Below the pieces are notes generated by a model. That model had not been told where the DNA came from, made no database searches, and was given only the letters and a program-made list of their open reading frames with translations. A stretch of 57,912 nt of DNA from Clostridia bacterium (lineage in GTDB: Bacteria > Bacillota > Clostridia > Christensenellales > Borkfalkiaceae). The stretch covers positions 1-57,912 of the forward strand of contig JAFTKX010000054.1 in the NCBI GenBank assembly GCA_017453045.1. The letters run 5' to 3'. Positions 19,319 through 26,937 of this stretch are shown here, in pieces. Every line of letters starts with the position of its first letter. The stretch's first letter is position 1. The position numbers were made by a program, and so were the translations under genes.

Positions 19319-20229
19319 TACTTAACTCCTTTGATTATATCTCTTAAATTTTCAATTTTATACTTTTTCATAACGGCAGGCAAATCGTCGATAATTTGCT
19401 TGCTCGCGTAAGGATTTATAAGGTTTGCCGCGCCAACTTCTACTGCCGTTGCGCCTGCAAGCATCATTTCTATAACGTCTTCGGCAGAAGAAATACCACC
19501 CATGCCGATAACGGGAATTTTTACTGCGTTTGCAACTTGATAAACCATACGAACGGCTACGGGAAAAATTGCAGGACCTGAAAAACCGCCCATCTTGTTT
19601 GCAATAACGGGTTTTCTCGTTCTTAAATCAATTCTCATACCGAGAAGCGTGTTTATCAGACTTACGCCGTCCGCGCCCGCGTCTTCAACTGCTTTTGCAA
19701 TGGCTACGATATCGGTTACGTTTGGCGAAAGTTTAGCGATAACGGGCTTATTGACCGACTTTTTAACTGCGCTAATAATTTCGTACGCGCCATTTTCAGA
19801 CGAGCCGAAGTTAGTTCCGCCTGCGTGAACGTTAGGACAACTGATGTTAATTTCAAGCCAACCTACTTGATCTTGTTTATCCAACAAACTTGCCGTGTAA
19901 ACGTATTCTTCTACCGAGAAACCGCCTACGTTTGCCATTACTTTTTTGTTAAAGCATTTTGCAAGGCGAGGAAGTTCTTCGGATATAACTTTGTCAACGC
20001 CGGGGTTTTGAAGCCCTACCGCGTTTATCATACCTGCGTAACACTCTGCAATTCTCGGCGTAGGATTGCCAAATCGAGCGTCTTTCGTAGTACCTTTAAA
20101 CGAAAAAGTACCCAAACAGTTTATATCGTAAAATTCAGCAAACTCGTAGCCGTAACCAAAAGTTCCGCTCGCAGGAATTATCGGGTTGTCGATTTCTATA
20201 CCGCAAAGGTTTACTTTCATTTCTCCCAT
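19318..20229 (-). CDS. pyrD: Dihydroorotate dehydrogenase B, catalytic subunit
   Basis: FMN enzyme oxidising dihydroorotate to orotate. The class 1B subunit transfers electrons to NAD+ through PyrK. It has 303 residues. Cys131 in INISCPNVHAGG is the catalytic base, as in class 1 enzymes; class 2 would have Ser. PVIAKLSPNVTD and GMGGISSAEDV are FMN-site segments. It overlaps pyrK by 13 bp. AGGAGG lies 8 bases before the ATG. Confidence 0.97.
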   Translation of the reverse strand: MGEMKVNLCGIEIDNPIIPASGTFGYGYEFAEFYDINCLGTFSFKGTTKDARFGNPTPRIAECYAGMINAVGLQNPGVDKVISEELPRLAKCFNKKVMANVGGFSVEEYVYTASLLDKQDQVGWLEINISCPNVHAGGTNFGSSENGAYEIISAVKKSVNKPVIAKLSPNVTDIVAIAKAVEDAGADGVSLINTLLGMRIDLRTRKPVIANKMGGFSGPAIFPVAVRMVYQVANAVKIPVIGMGGISSAEDVIEMMLAGATAVEVGAANLINPYASKQIIDDLPAVMKKYKIENLRDIIKGVK

Positions 20230-20951
20230 ATAATCTCCTCCTTTAAAAGAACGGGGCCGTCTTTACATATTCTTTTATTTCCGTATAAGGTCTTGCAAGA
20301 GCATCCCATACAAGCGCCGAAACCGCAACCCATCCTTTCTTCAAAACTAAACTGTCCGCTCGTCTTACTTGCATTATAAACGGCTTTAAGCATAGGTTCA
20401 GGACCGCAAGTATAGAAATACGAATAATCTAAATCTTTCATAGCGTCGGTAACGAAACCCTTAACACCGTAAGAGCCGTCTACCGTAGCAACTATAACTT
20501 TTGCGCCGAGTTTTTTAAACTCGTCTTCATAGAAAACTTCTTCTTTGTTATTAAAGCCAAGCACGACGGTAACAGATTTACCCCCGTCTATAAGTCGTTT
20601 AGCGCACAAAAACATAGGCGGAACGCCTACTCCACCGCCTATTAAAAGCGGACGGTCTCCACTTAACGATAAATCGTATCCGTTGCCGAGTTGAGTTAAT
20701 ATATCAATTTTTTCGCCGACTTGCATTTGGGACATCTTTTGAGTACCCTTGCCTACGACTTTATAAACGAGAGTAAGTTCGTCGCCTACCACGTCGCATA
20801 CCGAAATGGGACGACGAAGGTATAAACCGTCTAATAAAAGATTTACGAACTGTCCGCATTTTATTCCAGATACGTCGCCCCGAAGTTTCATTTCAAAAAC
20901 CGTTTCGGTAAGTTGGCGAATATCGACTATTTCAAAAATAAGTTGTTTCAT
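20217..20951 (-). CDS. pyrK: Dihydroorotate dehydrogenase B, electron-transfer subunit
   Basis: FAD and 2Fe-2S flavoprotein passing electrons from PyrD to NAD+. It has 244 residues. The N-terminal FAD domain has LYLRRPISVCDV and the NAD part LLIGGGVGVPPM. The Fe-S cysteines are in MGCGFGACMGCSCKT plus a fourth Cys in RICKDGP near the C terminus. It is separated from carB by a 509-bp repeat-filled gap with no convincing promoter. Confidence 0.96.
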   Translation of the reverse strand: MKQLIFEIVDIRQLTETVFEMKLRGDVSGIKCGQFVNLLLDGLYLRRPISVCDVVGDELTLVYKVVGKGTQKMSQMQVGEKIDILTQLGNGYDLSLSGDRPLLIGGGVGVPPMFLCAKRLIDGGKSVTVVLGFNNKEEVFYEDEFKKLGAKVIVATVDGSYGVKGFVTDAMKDLDYSYFYTCGPEPMLKAVYNASKTSGQFSFEERMGCGFGACMGCSCKTLYGNKRICKDGPVLLKEEIIWEK

Positions 20952-21015
20952 TATACACCTTTGTTTTTACAGTATTGTTATTTCTTTTACAGCGCATTTT
21001 AGAGCAACGAAAAAT

Positions 21016-21072
21016 CGCAATCCCTCCGACACGGCTTTGCCGTGCCACCTCCCTTTGACAAAGGAGGCTTTT
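21016..21072. repeat. Double-hairpin intergenic repeat of the gut-Clostridia type
   Basis: CACGGCTTTGCCGTG is followed by CCTCCCTTTGACAAAGGAGG, two adjacent hairpins. I recognise this layout as a widespread extragenic repeat in gut Clostridia. No ORF covers it. Together with the structured repeats it fills the gap between pyrK and carB. Confidence 0.6.
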
Positions 21073-21089
21073 GTGCTATTCAAGCACGT

Positions 21090-21215
21090 TTTAAAGGGTT
21101 AGATACGAGTTAGGCTAGGCTCGTGAGCCCGAAAAGATTTGGTTGACCTTGTTGGTCGCCAAAATTTTGAGGGCGACACAGAAACGACGCATAACGAAGT
21201 ATATAAGACTTTAAA
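21090..21215. repeat. Structured 125-bp palindromic repeat, copy 6
   Basis: Full copy with ends TTTAAAGGGTTAGATACGAG and TATATAAGACTTTAAA. Arms are GTTA/TAAC, GAGCCCGAAAAGATTTGG with CCAAAATTTTGAGGGC, and apex GACC/GGTC. It is nearly identical to the next copy, differing at about one position (GGTTGACC against GGTAGACC), so this pair is a recent tandem duplication of 125 bp. Confidence 0.85.
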
Positions 21216-21340
21216 TTAAAGGGTTAGATACGAGTTAGGCTAGGCTCGTGAGCCCGAAAAGATTTGGTAGACCTTGTTGGTCGCCAAAATTTTGAGGGCG
21301 ACACAGAAACGACGCATAACGAAGTATATAAGACTTTAAA
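21216..21340. repeat. Structured 125-bp palindromic repeat, copy 7 (tandem duplicate of copy 6)
   Basis: Near-identical direct repeat of the preceding unit at an offset of 125 bp. The units share their TTTAAA junctions without any spacer. Confidence 0.85.
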
Positions 21341-21463
21341 TTAAAGGGTTAGATACGAGCAAGACAAGGCGTTTAAGTTTTAGAGGCAGGGAGCGACCTC
21401 TTTGGTCGCAGGAACGTCTATAAAACTTAAAGAACAAAGTATTGCGACGTATATAAACCTTTA
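21341..21463. repeat. Structured 125-bp palindromic repeat, copy 8, running into the carB stop
   Basis: Third tandem unit, but of the other subfamily: TTTAAGTTTTA with TAAAACTTAAA and apex GCGACC/GGTCGC, as in copy 3578-3703. Its right terminus ACCTTTAA contains the carB stop codon (21461-21463). Confidence 0.8.
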
Positions 21464-24400
21464 AGCGTCAATAGTCGAAATACAAAGCGTAGTCTCTTCC
21501 AATACGTCGAGAAGAACTTTTACAGTATCGAGCGACGAGAAAAGGGTTACGTTAGATTCGGTTGCGTACTTTCTTATTTGATAGCCGTCAGATTGTGAAA
21601 CGCTTGAACTTACGCTACTCGTGTTGATAACGTAAGCGATATGTCCTTGACGGATAGAATCGAAAATTTCGTCGCTTTCTTCAATCTTTTTAAGAACGTG
21701 AGTTCTAATTCCGTTTTGTTTAAGGAATTTTGCAGTTCCTTCAGTCGCTTCGATATTAAATCCAAGATTATAGAAACGGCGAATAAGCGGAAGCGCTTCT
21801 TCCTTATCTTTGTCTGCGATAGTAGCGAACACCGTTCCGTAGTTTTGAAGGTGCATACCAGACGCTTGTAGCGCCTTATAAAGCGCTCTGTTTAACTTAT
21901 CGTCGTAACCGATTGCTTCGCCCGTAGATTTCATTTCTGGCGAAAGGTATGCGTCAAGCCCCCTAATTTTGTTGAACGAGAATACGGGAACTTTTACGTA
22001 CCATCTTTTCTTTTCTTCGGGATAGATATCGAAAATACCCTGTTCTTTTAAAGTTTTACCCATAATAACTTCGGTTGCGATGTCAGCCAAACTATATCCC
22101 GTTGCTTTTGAAAGGAAAGGAACTGTTCTTGAAGAACGCGGATTTACTTCGATAATGAAAACTTTATCGTCTTTATCTACGATAAACTGAATATTGTAAA
22201 GACCTTTTATGCCGATACCAACGCCGAGTTTTTTAGCGTATTGAAGTATCGTTCCCTTTACTTTATTTGAGATACTAAAGGTTGGGTATACGCTTATAGA
22301 GTCGCCCGAGTGAATACCAGTTCTTTCAACGAGTTCCATAATACCCGGAACGAATACGTCTCTACCGTCGCAAATAGCGTCGATTTCAACTTCTTTACCG
22401 ATTATGTATTTATCTACCAAAACGGGTTTATCTTCGTCGATTTCAACGGCGGTTTTTAAGTAGTGGCGGAGTTGTTCTTCGTTAGAAACGATTTGCATTG
22501 CGCGACCACCCAAAACGAAACTCGGTCTTACGAGTACGGGATATCCGATTTTAGCGGCGGCTGCAACGCCGTCTTCAATCTTGGTAACCGCTCTACCTTC
22601 GGGTTGTGGAATATCTAAATCTTTTAATAATTTTTCAAATCTATCTCTATTTTCAGCCTTGTCGATAGCGTCGCAATCAGTACCGATAATTTTAACGCCC
22701 CTGTTCATAAGAGGCTGAGCCAAATTGATTGCAGTTTGACCGCCGAGCGACGCGATAACGCCTTCGGGATTTTCAAATTCAACGATATTCATAACGTCTT
22801 CAGGCGTTAAAGGTTCAAAGTAAAGTTTATCAGCCGTAGTATAGTCGGTTGAAACGGTTTCTGGGTTATTGTTTATGATAATTGCTTCAAACCCCGAATT
22901 TTTGATAGTTTGAACTGCGTGAACTGTAGAATAGTCGAACTCTACGCCTTGACCTATTCTGATAGGACCAGCGCCTAAAACTACGGCTTTTTTCTTGTCC
23001 GTAAGAATAGACGCGTTTTCTCCTATATACGAAGAATAGAAGTACGGTATATACGCTCCGCTATAAAGGGTATCTACCATTTTAAATATAGGTTTAATAC
23101 CGTTTTGTTTTCTTAAATTGTAAACGTCGATTTCCTTAACGCCCCAAAGTTTTGCAATATACGGGTCTGAAAAACCGAGAGTTTTTGCCGAACGGAGAGC
23201 GGTTAAATCGCCCTTTTTGTCTTTTAAGATATTTTCCATATCTACGATACGCTTAAAGCATTCCAAGAAAAGTTCGGTAATTTTGGTAACTTCGTGCAAT
23301 TTTTCAATCGAAACGCCACGTCGTAAAAGTTCGGTAACGGCAAAGATATTATCCGACTTAAATTCGGTTAAATAATCTAAAAGTTGTTCGGTCGTATACG
23401 AATCGAACTTGGCAAGATAAAGGTGGTTTACTCCTATTTCGAGCGAACGAACAGACTTAAGCATACACTCGTCTAAAGTAGAACCGATACCCATAACTTC
23501 GCCCGTCGCTTTCATTTGCGTACCGAGTTGGTTTGACGCTTGAGTAAACTTATCAAACGGGAATCTTGGGAATTTTGCAACTATGTAATCAAGTCTTGGC
23601 TCGTGATCAGCGGTAGTGCCTGCAACTTGAATTTCGTCTAAAGTCATACCAACGGCGATTTTAGCGGTAACCCTTGCGATAGGATATCCGCTTGCCTTTG
23701 ACGCGAGCGCCGAAGAACGCGAAACTCTTGGGTTAACTTCGATAAGGTAATATTCGCTCGTGGTTGGGTTTAAAGCAAACTGAACGTTACATCCGCCTTC
23801 GATTTTAAGTTCCCTAATAATCTTAATCGCGCTATCGTTAAGCATTTTAAGGTCTTTATCGCTTAAAGAAAGAATAGGCGCAACGACGATTGAATCGCCC
23901 GTGTGTACGCCGACGGGATCTACGTTTTCCATACCGCAAATGGTAATGGCTTTATCCGCTCCGTCGCGCATAACTTCAAATTCGATTTCTTTATAACCTT
24001 TTACGCTCTTTTCAATAAGAACTTGGTGAACGGGAGAAAGTTTAAAGGCGTTAAGACCGACTTCGATAAGTTCTTTTTCGTCGTTTGCAAATCCACCGCC
24101 CGTTCCGCCGAGAGTGAACGCAGGACGTAAAACTACGGGATAACCGATTTTTTCAGCAGCCTTTTTTGCTTCTTCTAAACTGTAAGTGATTTCCGACGGA
24201 ATAGTAGGCTCGCCGATAGATTGACAAAGTTGTTTAAACATTTCTCTGTCTTCGGCTCTTTCAATACTTTCGCTACTCGTTCCTAAAAGTTCTACTCTAC
24301 ACTCTTTTAAAACGCCTTTCTTTTCAAGTTGCATCGCAAGGTTAAGCCCCGTTTGTCCACCGATACCGGGAACGATTGCGTCCGGTCTTTCAAAACGGAG

Positions 24401-24631
24401 AATTTTTGCAATGTATTCGAGCGTTAAAGGTTCCATATAAACCTTGTCGGCAATCGTAGTATCCGTCATAATGGTAGCGGGGTTTGAGTTTACGAGCACA
24501 ACTTCGTAACCTTCTTCTTTAAGGGCAAGACACGCTTGCGTTCCAGCGTAGTCGAATTCCGCCGCCTGTCCTATTACGATAGGTCCTGAACCGATTATCA
24601 AAATCTTTTTTAAGTCTGTTCTCTTTGCCAT
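21461..24631 (-). CDS. carB: Carbamoyl-phosphate synthase large subunit
   Basis: Synthesises carbamoyl phosphate from ammonia, bicarbonate and two ATP. It has 1056 residues in two homologous ATP-grasp halves. Each half starts with a PIxIGQ motif (IIGSGPIVIGQAAEFDYAG and VLGAGPIRIGQGVEFDYS). EVNPRVSRSSALASKA and EVNPRSSRTVPFLSKA are the paired metal sites. The C-terminal domain is the regulatory MGS-like fold. The glutaminase subunit gene carA, normally adjacent, is not in this window. It lies 28 bp after pyrC and is followed by three tandem repeats before pyrK. Confidence 0.97.
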   Translation of the reverse strand: MAKRTDLKKILIIGSGPIVIGQAAEFDYAGTQACLALKEEGYEVVLVNSNPATIMTDTTIADKVYMEPLTLEYIAKILRFERPDAIVPGIGGQTGLNLAMQLEKKGVLKECRVELLGTSSESIERAEDREMFKQLCQSIGEPTIPSEITYSLEEAKKAAEKIGYPVVLRPAFTLGGTGGGFANDEKELIEVGLNAFKLSPVHQVLIEKSVKGYKEIEFEVMRDGADKAITICGMENVDPVGVHTGDSIVVAPILSLSDKDLKMLNDSAIKIIRELKIEGGCNVQFALNPTTSEYYLIEVNPRVSRSSALASKASGYPIARVTAKIAVGMTLDEIQVAGTTADHEPRLDYIVAKFPRFPFDKFTQASNQLGTQMKATGEVMGIGSTLDECMLKSVRSLEIGVNHLYLAKFDSYTTEQLLDYLTEFKSDNIFAVTELLRRGVSIEKLHEVTKITELFLECFKRIVDMENILKDKKGDLTALRSAKTLGFSDPYIAKLWGVKEIDVYNLRKQNGIKPIFKMVDTLYSGAYIPYFYSSYIGENASILTDKKKAVVLGAGPIRIGQGVEFDYSTVHAVQTIKNSGFEAIIINNNPETVSTDYTTADKLYFEPLTPEDVMNIVEFENPEGVIASLGGQTAINLAQPLMNRGVKIIGTDCDAIDKAENRDRFEKLLKDLDIPQPEGRAVTKIEDGVAAAAKIGYPVLVRPSFVLGGRAMQIVSNEEQLRHYLKTAVEIDEDKPVLVDKYIIGKEVEIDAICDGRDVFVPGIMELVERTGIHSGDSISVYPTFSISNKVKGTILQYAKKLGVGIGIKGLYNIQFIVDKDDKVFIIEVNPRSSRTVPFLSKATGYSLADIATEVIMGKTLKEQGIFDIYPEEKKRWYVKVPVFSFNKIRGLDAYLSPEMKSTGEAIGYDDKLNRALYKALQASGMHLQNYGTVFATIADKDKEEALPLIRRFYNLGFNIEATEGTAKFLKQNGIRTHVLKKIEESDEIFDSIRQGHIAYVINTSSVSSSVSQSDGYQIRKYATESNVTLFSSLDTVKVLLDVLEETTLCISTIDA

Positions 24632-24659
24632 CTTCGTCTCCTGTTAATATAATCAAATT

Positions 24660-25874
24660 TTATTTTTCGTAAATAATTTTTCCGTCTACGACGGTCATAA
24701 GATTTACCCCGAAAAGCATTTCGTTCTCGAACGGAGTCGCTCTGCCTTTGGATAAAAATTCTTCGGGGTTTACCGTGAAACTTTGGTTTAAATCCCAAAC
24801 CGAAAAGTCCTTTCCGAGCGGAATATTAAACCGTTTTCTCGGATTTATAGCAAGTAAATCTATAAGTTTTTCAAGCGTTATAACGCCTGTTTTTACAAGT
24901 TTCGTGTAACAAACCGCAAACGCAGTTTCAAGCCCGACTATTCCAAACGCGCTACCTGAAAGTCCTTTGGACTTTTCCTCTTTAGAGTGGGGAGCGTGGT
25001 CGGTTGCAATCATATCGATAGTTCCGTCTTTTATCCCTTCGATTAAAGCAAGCCTATCTTCTTTAGAACGAAGGGGCGGATTCATTTTAAATTTACCGTC
25101 TTCTTTTAAGTCGCTATCGTCCATAACGAGATAATGGGGAGCAGTTTCACAAGTAACGTCCAAACCCTTCGCCTTTGCGCGTCTTATAAGTTCAACGCTT
25201 TCTTTCGCGGATATATGGCAAACGTGATAAGCGCAACCCGTTTTTTCAACGAGTTTTAAATCCCTTGCGATTTGCTCGAACTCGCTCGCCGAACAAATAC
25301 CCTTATGTCCGTGAAGTTCAGCGTACTCGCCGTCGTGAATATAACCGCCTTTAAGTAGAGCGTTTACTTCACAATGCGCAACTATCATTTTGCCGAGCGA
25401 TTTTGCCTTTAACATTGCCTTTTCCATCATTTCGTCCGACTGAACGCCTCGTCCGTCGTCCGAAAAAGCAATCGCGCTATCTTTCATACCGTCCATATCG
25501 GCGAGAGTTTCGCCCTTTTGTCCTACCGTTATAGAGCCGTAAGGATAAACGTTTATCACCGCAGAACTTTTAATAAGGTCGGTTTGAATTTGTAAATTCT
25601 CAACGCTATCGGGTACGGGATTTAAGTTCGGCATAGTACAAACCGCCGTATAACCGCCTCTTGACGCCGACTTTGAACCCGTTTCTATACTCTCTTTATA
25701 AAAAAAACCCGGCTCGCGAAAATGCACGTGCACGTCGCAAAAACCGGGAAAAATAACTAAATCGTCAATTTTAGAAGATAATGCGCCAAAATCAAATGAA
25801 AATCCCGTAAAATAAGAAGTCAAATTTTGCAAATTAGCCTTATTAGCGATTACGAGATTGTCGAGAGTTTTCAT
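24660..25874 (-). CDS. pyrC: Dihydroorotase
   Basis: Zinc amidohydrolase cyclising carbamoyl aspartate. It has 404 residues. The metal-binding DVHVHFREPG, the later HxxH region around CAYHVCHISAKES and the IATDHAPHS Asp/His motif are all present. It is the first gene of the pyr operon. The start has AGGAGCAAGT upstream and lies about 30 bases after the predicted transcription start, leaving no room for a PyrR-type attenuator. Confidence 0.96.
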   Translation of the reverse strand: MKTLDNLVIANKANLQNLTSYFTGFSFDFGALSSKIDDLVIFPGFCDVHVHFREPGFFYKESIETGSKSASRGGYTAVCTMPNLNPVPDSVENLQIQTDLIKSSAVINVYPYGSITVGQKGETLADMDGMKDSAIAFSDDGRGVQSDEMMEKAMLKAKSLGKMIVAHCEVNALLKGGYIHDGEYAELHGHKGICSASEFEQIARDLKLVEKTGCAYHVCHISAKESVELIRRAKAKGLDVTCETAPHYLVMDDSDLKEDGKFKMNPPLRSKEDRLALIEGIKDGTIDMIATDHAPHSKEEKSKGLSGSAFGIVGLETAFAVCYTKLVKTGVITLEKLIDLLAINPRKRFNIPLGKDFSVWDLNQSFTVNPEEFLSKGRATPFENEMLFGVNLMTVVDGKIIYEK

Positions 25875-25909
25875 ACTTGCTCCTATTATCTTCAGTCAAA
25901 ATTTTTATC

Positions 25910-25938
25910 ATTATAACAAATATAATCGGACTTGTCAA
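25910..25938 (-). promoter_or_regulatory. Promoter of the pyrimidine operon
   Basis: Perfect TTGACA (25938-25933) and TATAAT (25915-25910) separated by 17 bases on the minus strand. The leader is only about 30 nt. The AT-rich palindromic stretch just upstream (25940-25965) could hold an operator. Confidence 0.9.
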
Positions 25939-25979
25939 TTATATATTTCATATATAAGTCAAAAATTTTACGCTTTTTA

Positions 25980-26008
25980 TTGACTAATTGCAACGATAAT
26001 AGTATAAT
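25980..26008 (+). promoter_or_regulatory. Divergent promoter for the zinc-ribbon gene
   Basis: TTGACT (25980-25985), a 17-base spacer and TATAAT (26003-26008). It points away from the pyr promoter, with about 40 bp between the two -35 boxes. Confidence 0.85.
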
Positions 26009-26035
26009 TTACGCATAATAGTTTAGGAGACGACA

Positions 26036-26272
26036 ATGAGTAGTAGATGCGTTAAACCCACCGAAAAATTAGCGAACAAAGAACACCTGCCTAACGGAGC
26101 AAACGTTGCTGAACGAATTGCAGAATACAAATGCCTGTGCGGAAAAGGTATTATCGAATACCATAACACACCGGGTTTCGACGATAGTTTTTTTTACGTA
26201 AAATGTCCTACCTGCAGTAAGAAAATTAAGTATATGACTTGGTCGGGTTACGACTGGGAAATTTACGAATAA
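26036..26272 (+). CDS. Small zinc-ribbon-like protein, unknown function
   Basis: A real 78-residue gene: it has its own promoter, a TAGGAGA ribosome site 7 bases before the ATG and a strong terminator straight after the stop. Four cysteines are arranged as C33-x-C35 and C57-x2-C60 (KCLCGKG and VKCPTCSKK), consistent with a zinc ribbon. The C terminus is aromatic and acidic (MTWSGYDWEIYE). There is no signal peptide or membrane segment. It is transcribed divergently from the pyr operon, so a regulatory role is possible but not shown. I do not recognise the family. Confidence 0.8.
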   Translation: MSSRCVKPTEKLANKEHLPNGANVAERIAEYKCLCGKGIIEYHNTPGFDDSFFYVKCPTCSKKIKYMTWSGYDWEIYE

Positions 26273-26286
26273 AACTATGAAAATTT

Positions 26287-26321
26287 AAAGGCGTTGGCAA
26301 TTTTGTGCCAACGCCTTTTTT
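26287..26321 (+). terminator. Terminator of the zinc-ribbon gene
   Basis: AAAGGCGTTGGCA and TGCCAACGCCTTT form a perfect 13-bp stem with a six-base loop, followed by a T-run. Confidence 0.93.
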
Positions 26322-26350
26322 ATCGTTAATATTTAACTTACGTAAAAATC

Positions 26351-26370
26351 GGGAGGGGCAAGCCCCTCCC
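26351..26370. repeat. Short GC-rich palindrome followed by CTACGA
   Basis: GGGAGGGGCAAGCCCCTCCC followed by CTACGA. The same element occurs at 57540-57559 with one base pair exchanged on both arms (GTGG/CCAC instead of GGGG/CCCC). It resembles REP-like palindromes common in gut Clostridia. Confidence 0.6.
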
Positions 26371-26394
26371 CTACGAAATATTTGTCTATTTATA

Positions 26395-26570
26395 TTTAAA
26401 GATTTCCAAAAATAATTGCGTAGTCAAGAATTTTTGGAACGAGGTGCAAACGACTGAAGGGTCTTGCAAGTTAGAAAAACTTGCTGACAAATGGTCGATT
26501 TGCGACGAGGTCACCAAGATTTTGAAGACAAAGCAGTAACGCACTTTTGCGAAGTAGATAAGACTTTAAA
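26395..26570. repeat. Chimeric or expanded structured repeat, copy 9
   Basis: The right part (CCAAGATTTTGAAGAC to AGATAAGACTTTAAA) is family-like. The left part differs and contains an extra hairpin, GCAAGTTAGAAAAACTTGC. The GACGAGGTCACCAA segment recurs in reverse orientation in the direct repeats near 57.7 kb. No ORF is present. Confidence 0.5.
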
Positions 26571-26573
26571 GCA

Positions 26574-26700
26574 TTTAAGGGCTTAGATGCGAGCACACCA
26601 AGGCTCGTGAGCCCGAAAAGACTTGGTTGACCTTGTTGGTCACCAAGATTTTGAGGGCGTAACAGTAAACGAAGGTGTGCAAAGTAGATAAGCCTTTAAA
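26574..26700. repeat. Structured 125-bp palindromic repeat, copy 10
   Basis: Full copy. Ends are TTTAAGGGCTTAGATGCGAG and AGATAAGCCTTTAAA. Arms are GCACACC/GGTGTGC and GAGCCCGAAAAGACTTGG with CCAAGATTTTGAGGGC; the apex is GACC/GGTC. Confidence 0.8.
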
Positions 26701-26703
26701 GAA

Positions 26704-26808
26704 TTTAAAGGCTTAGATGCAAGTTAGCCAAGGCCCGTAAGACTTTTACTGATGGGATAGAGCAACGTGACGTTGCATCCGTATTGTCCCATACCCGTAT
26801 TAAGTAGT
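26704..26808. repeat. Structured palindromic repeat, copy 11, right end truncated
   Basis: Left end TTTAAAGGCTTAGATGCAAG with the GTTAGCC arm. The apex is replaced by GCAACGTGACGTTGC between GGGATA and ATCC. It breaks off before the right terminus where the next copy begins. Confidence 0.65.
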
Positions 26809-26809
26809 T

Positions 26810-26937
26810 TTTAAAGTCTTAGATGCGAGTTAGCCAAGGCTCGTAAGACTTTTACGGATGGGATAGACCTTATCGGTCATCCCAATCGGAAAAGGATTAC
26901 AGTTAACGCAGGCTAACGAAGTATATAAGGCTTTAAA
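26810..26937. repeat. Structured 125-bp palindromic repeat, copy 12, abutting the PyrE-like stop
   Basis: Full copy with GTTAGCC/GGCTAAC, GTAAGACTTTT with AAAAGGATTAC, and apex GGGAT-A-GACC/GGTC-ATCCC. It runs up to the stop codon at 26938-26940. Confidence 0.8.

Noticed and set aside
21090-21463. Possible CRISPR array (tandem direct repeats)
   Set aside because: Units are about 125 bp and joined without unique spacers, only three copies occur and no cas genes are nearby.
25875-25910. PyrR-binding attenuator in the pyr leader
   Set aside because: The leader is about 30 nt and has neither the PyrR-binding loop nor a terminator.
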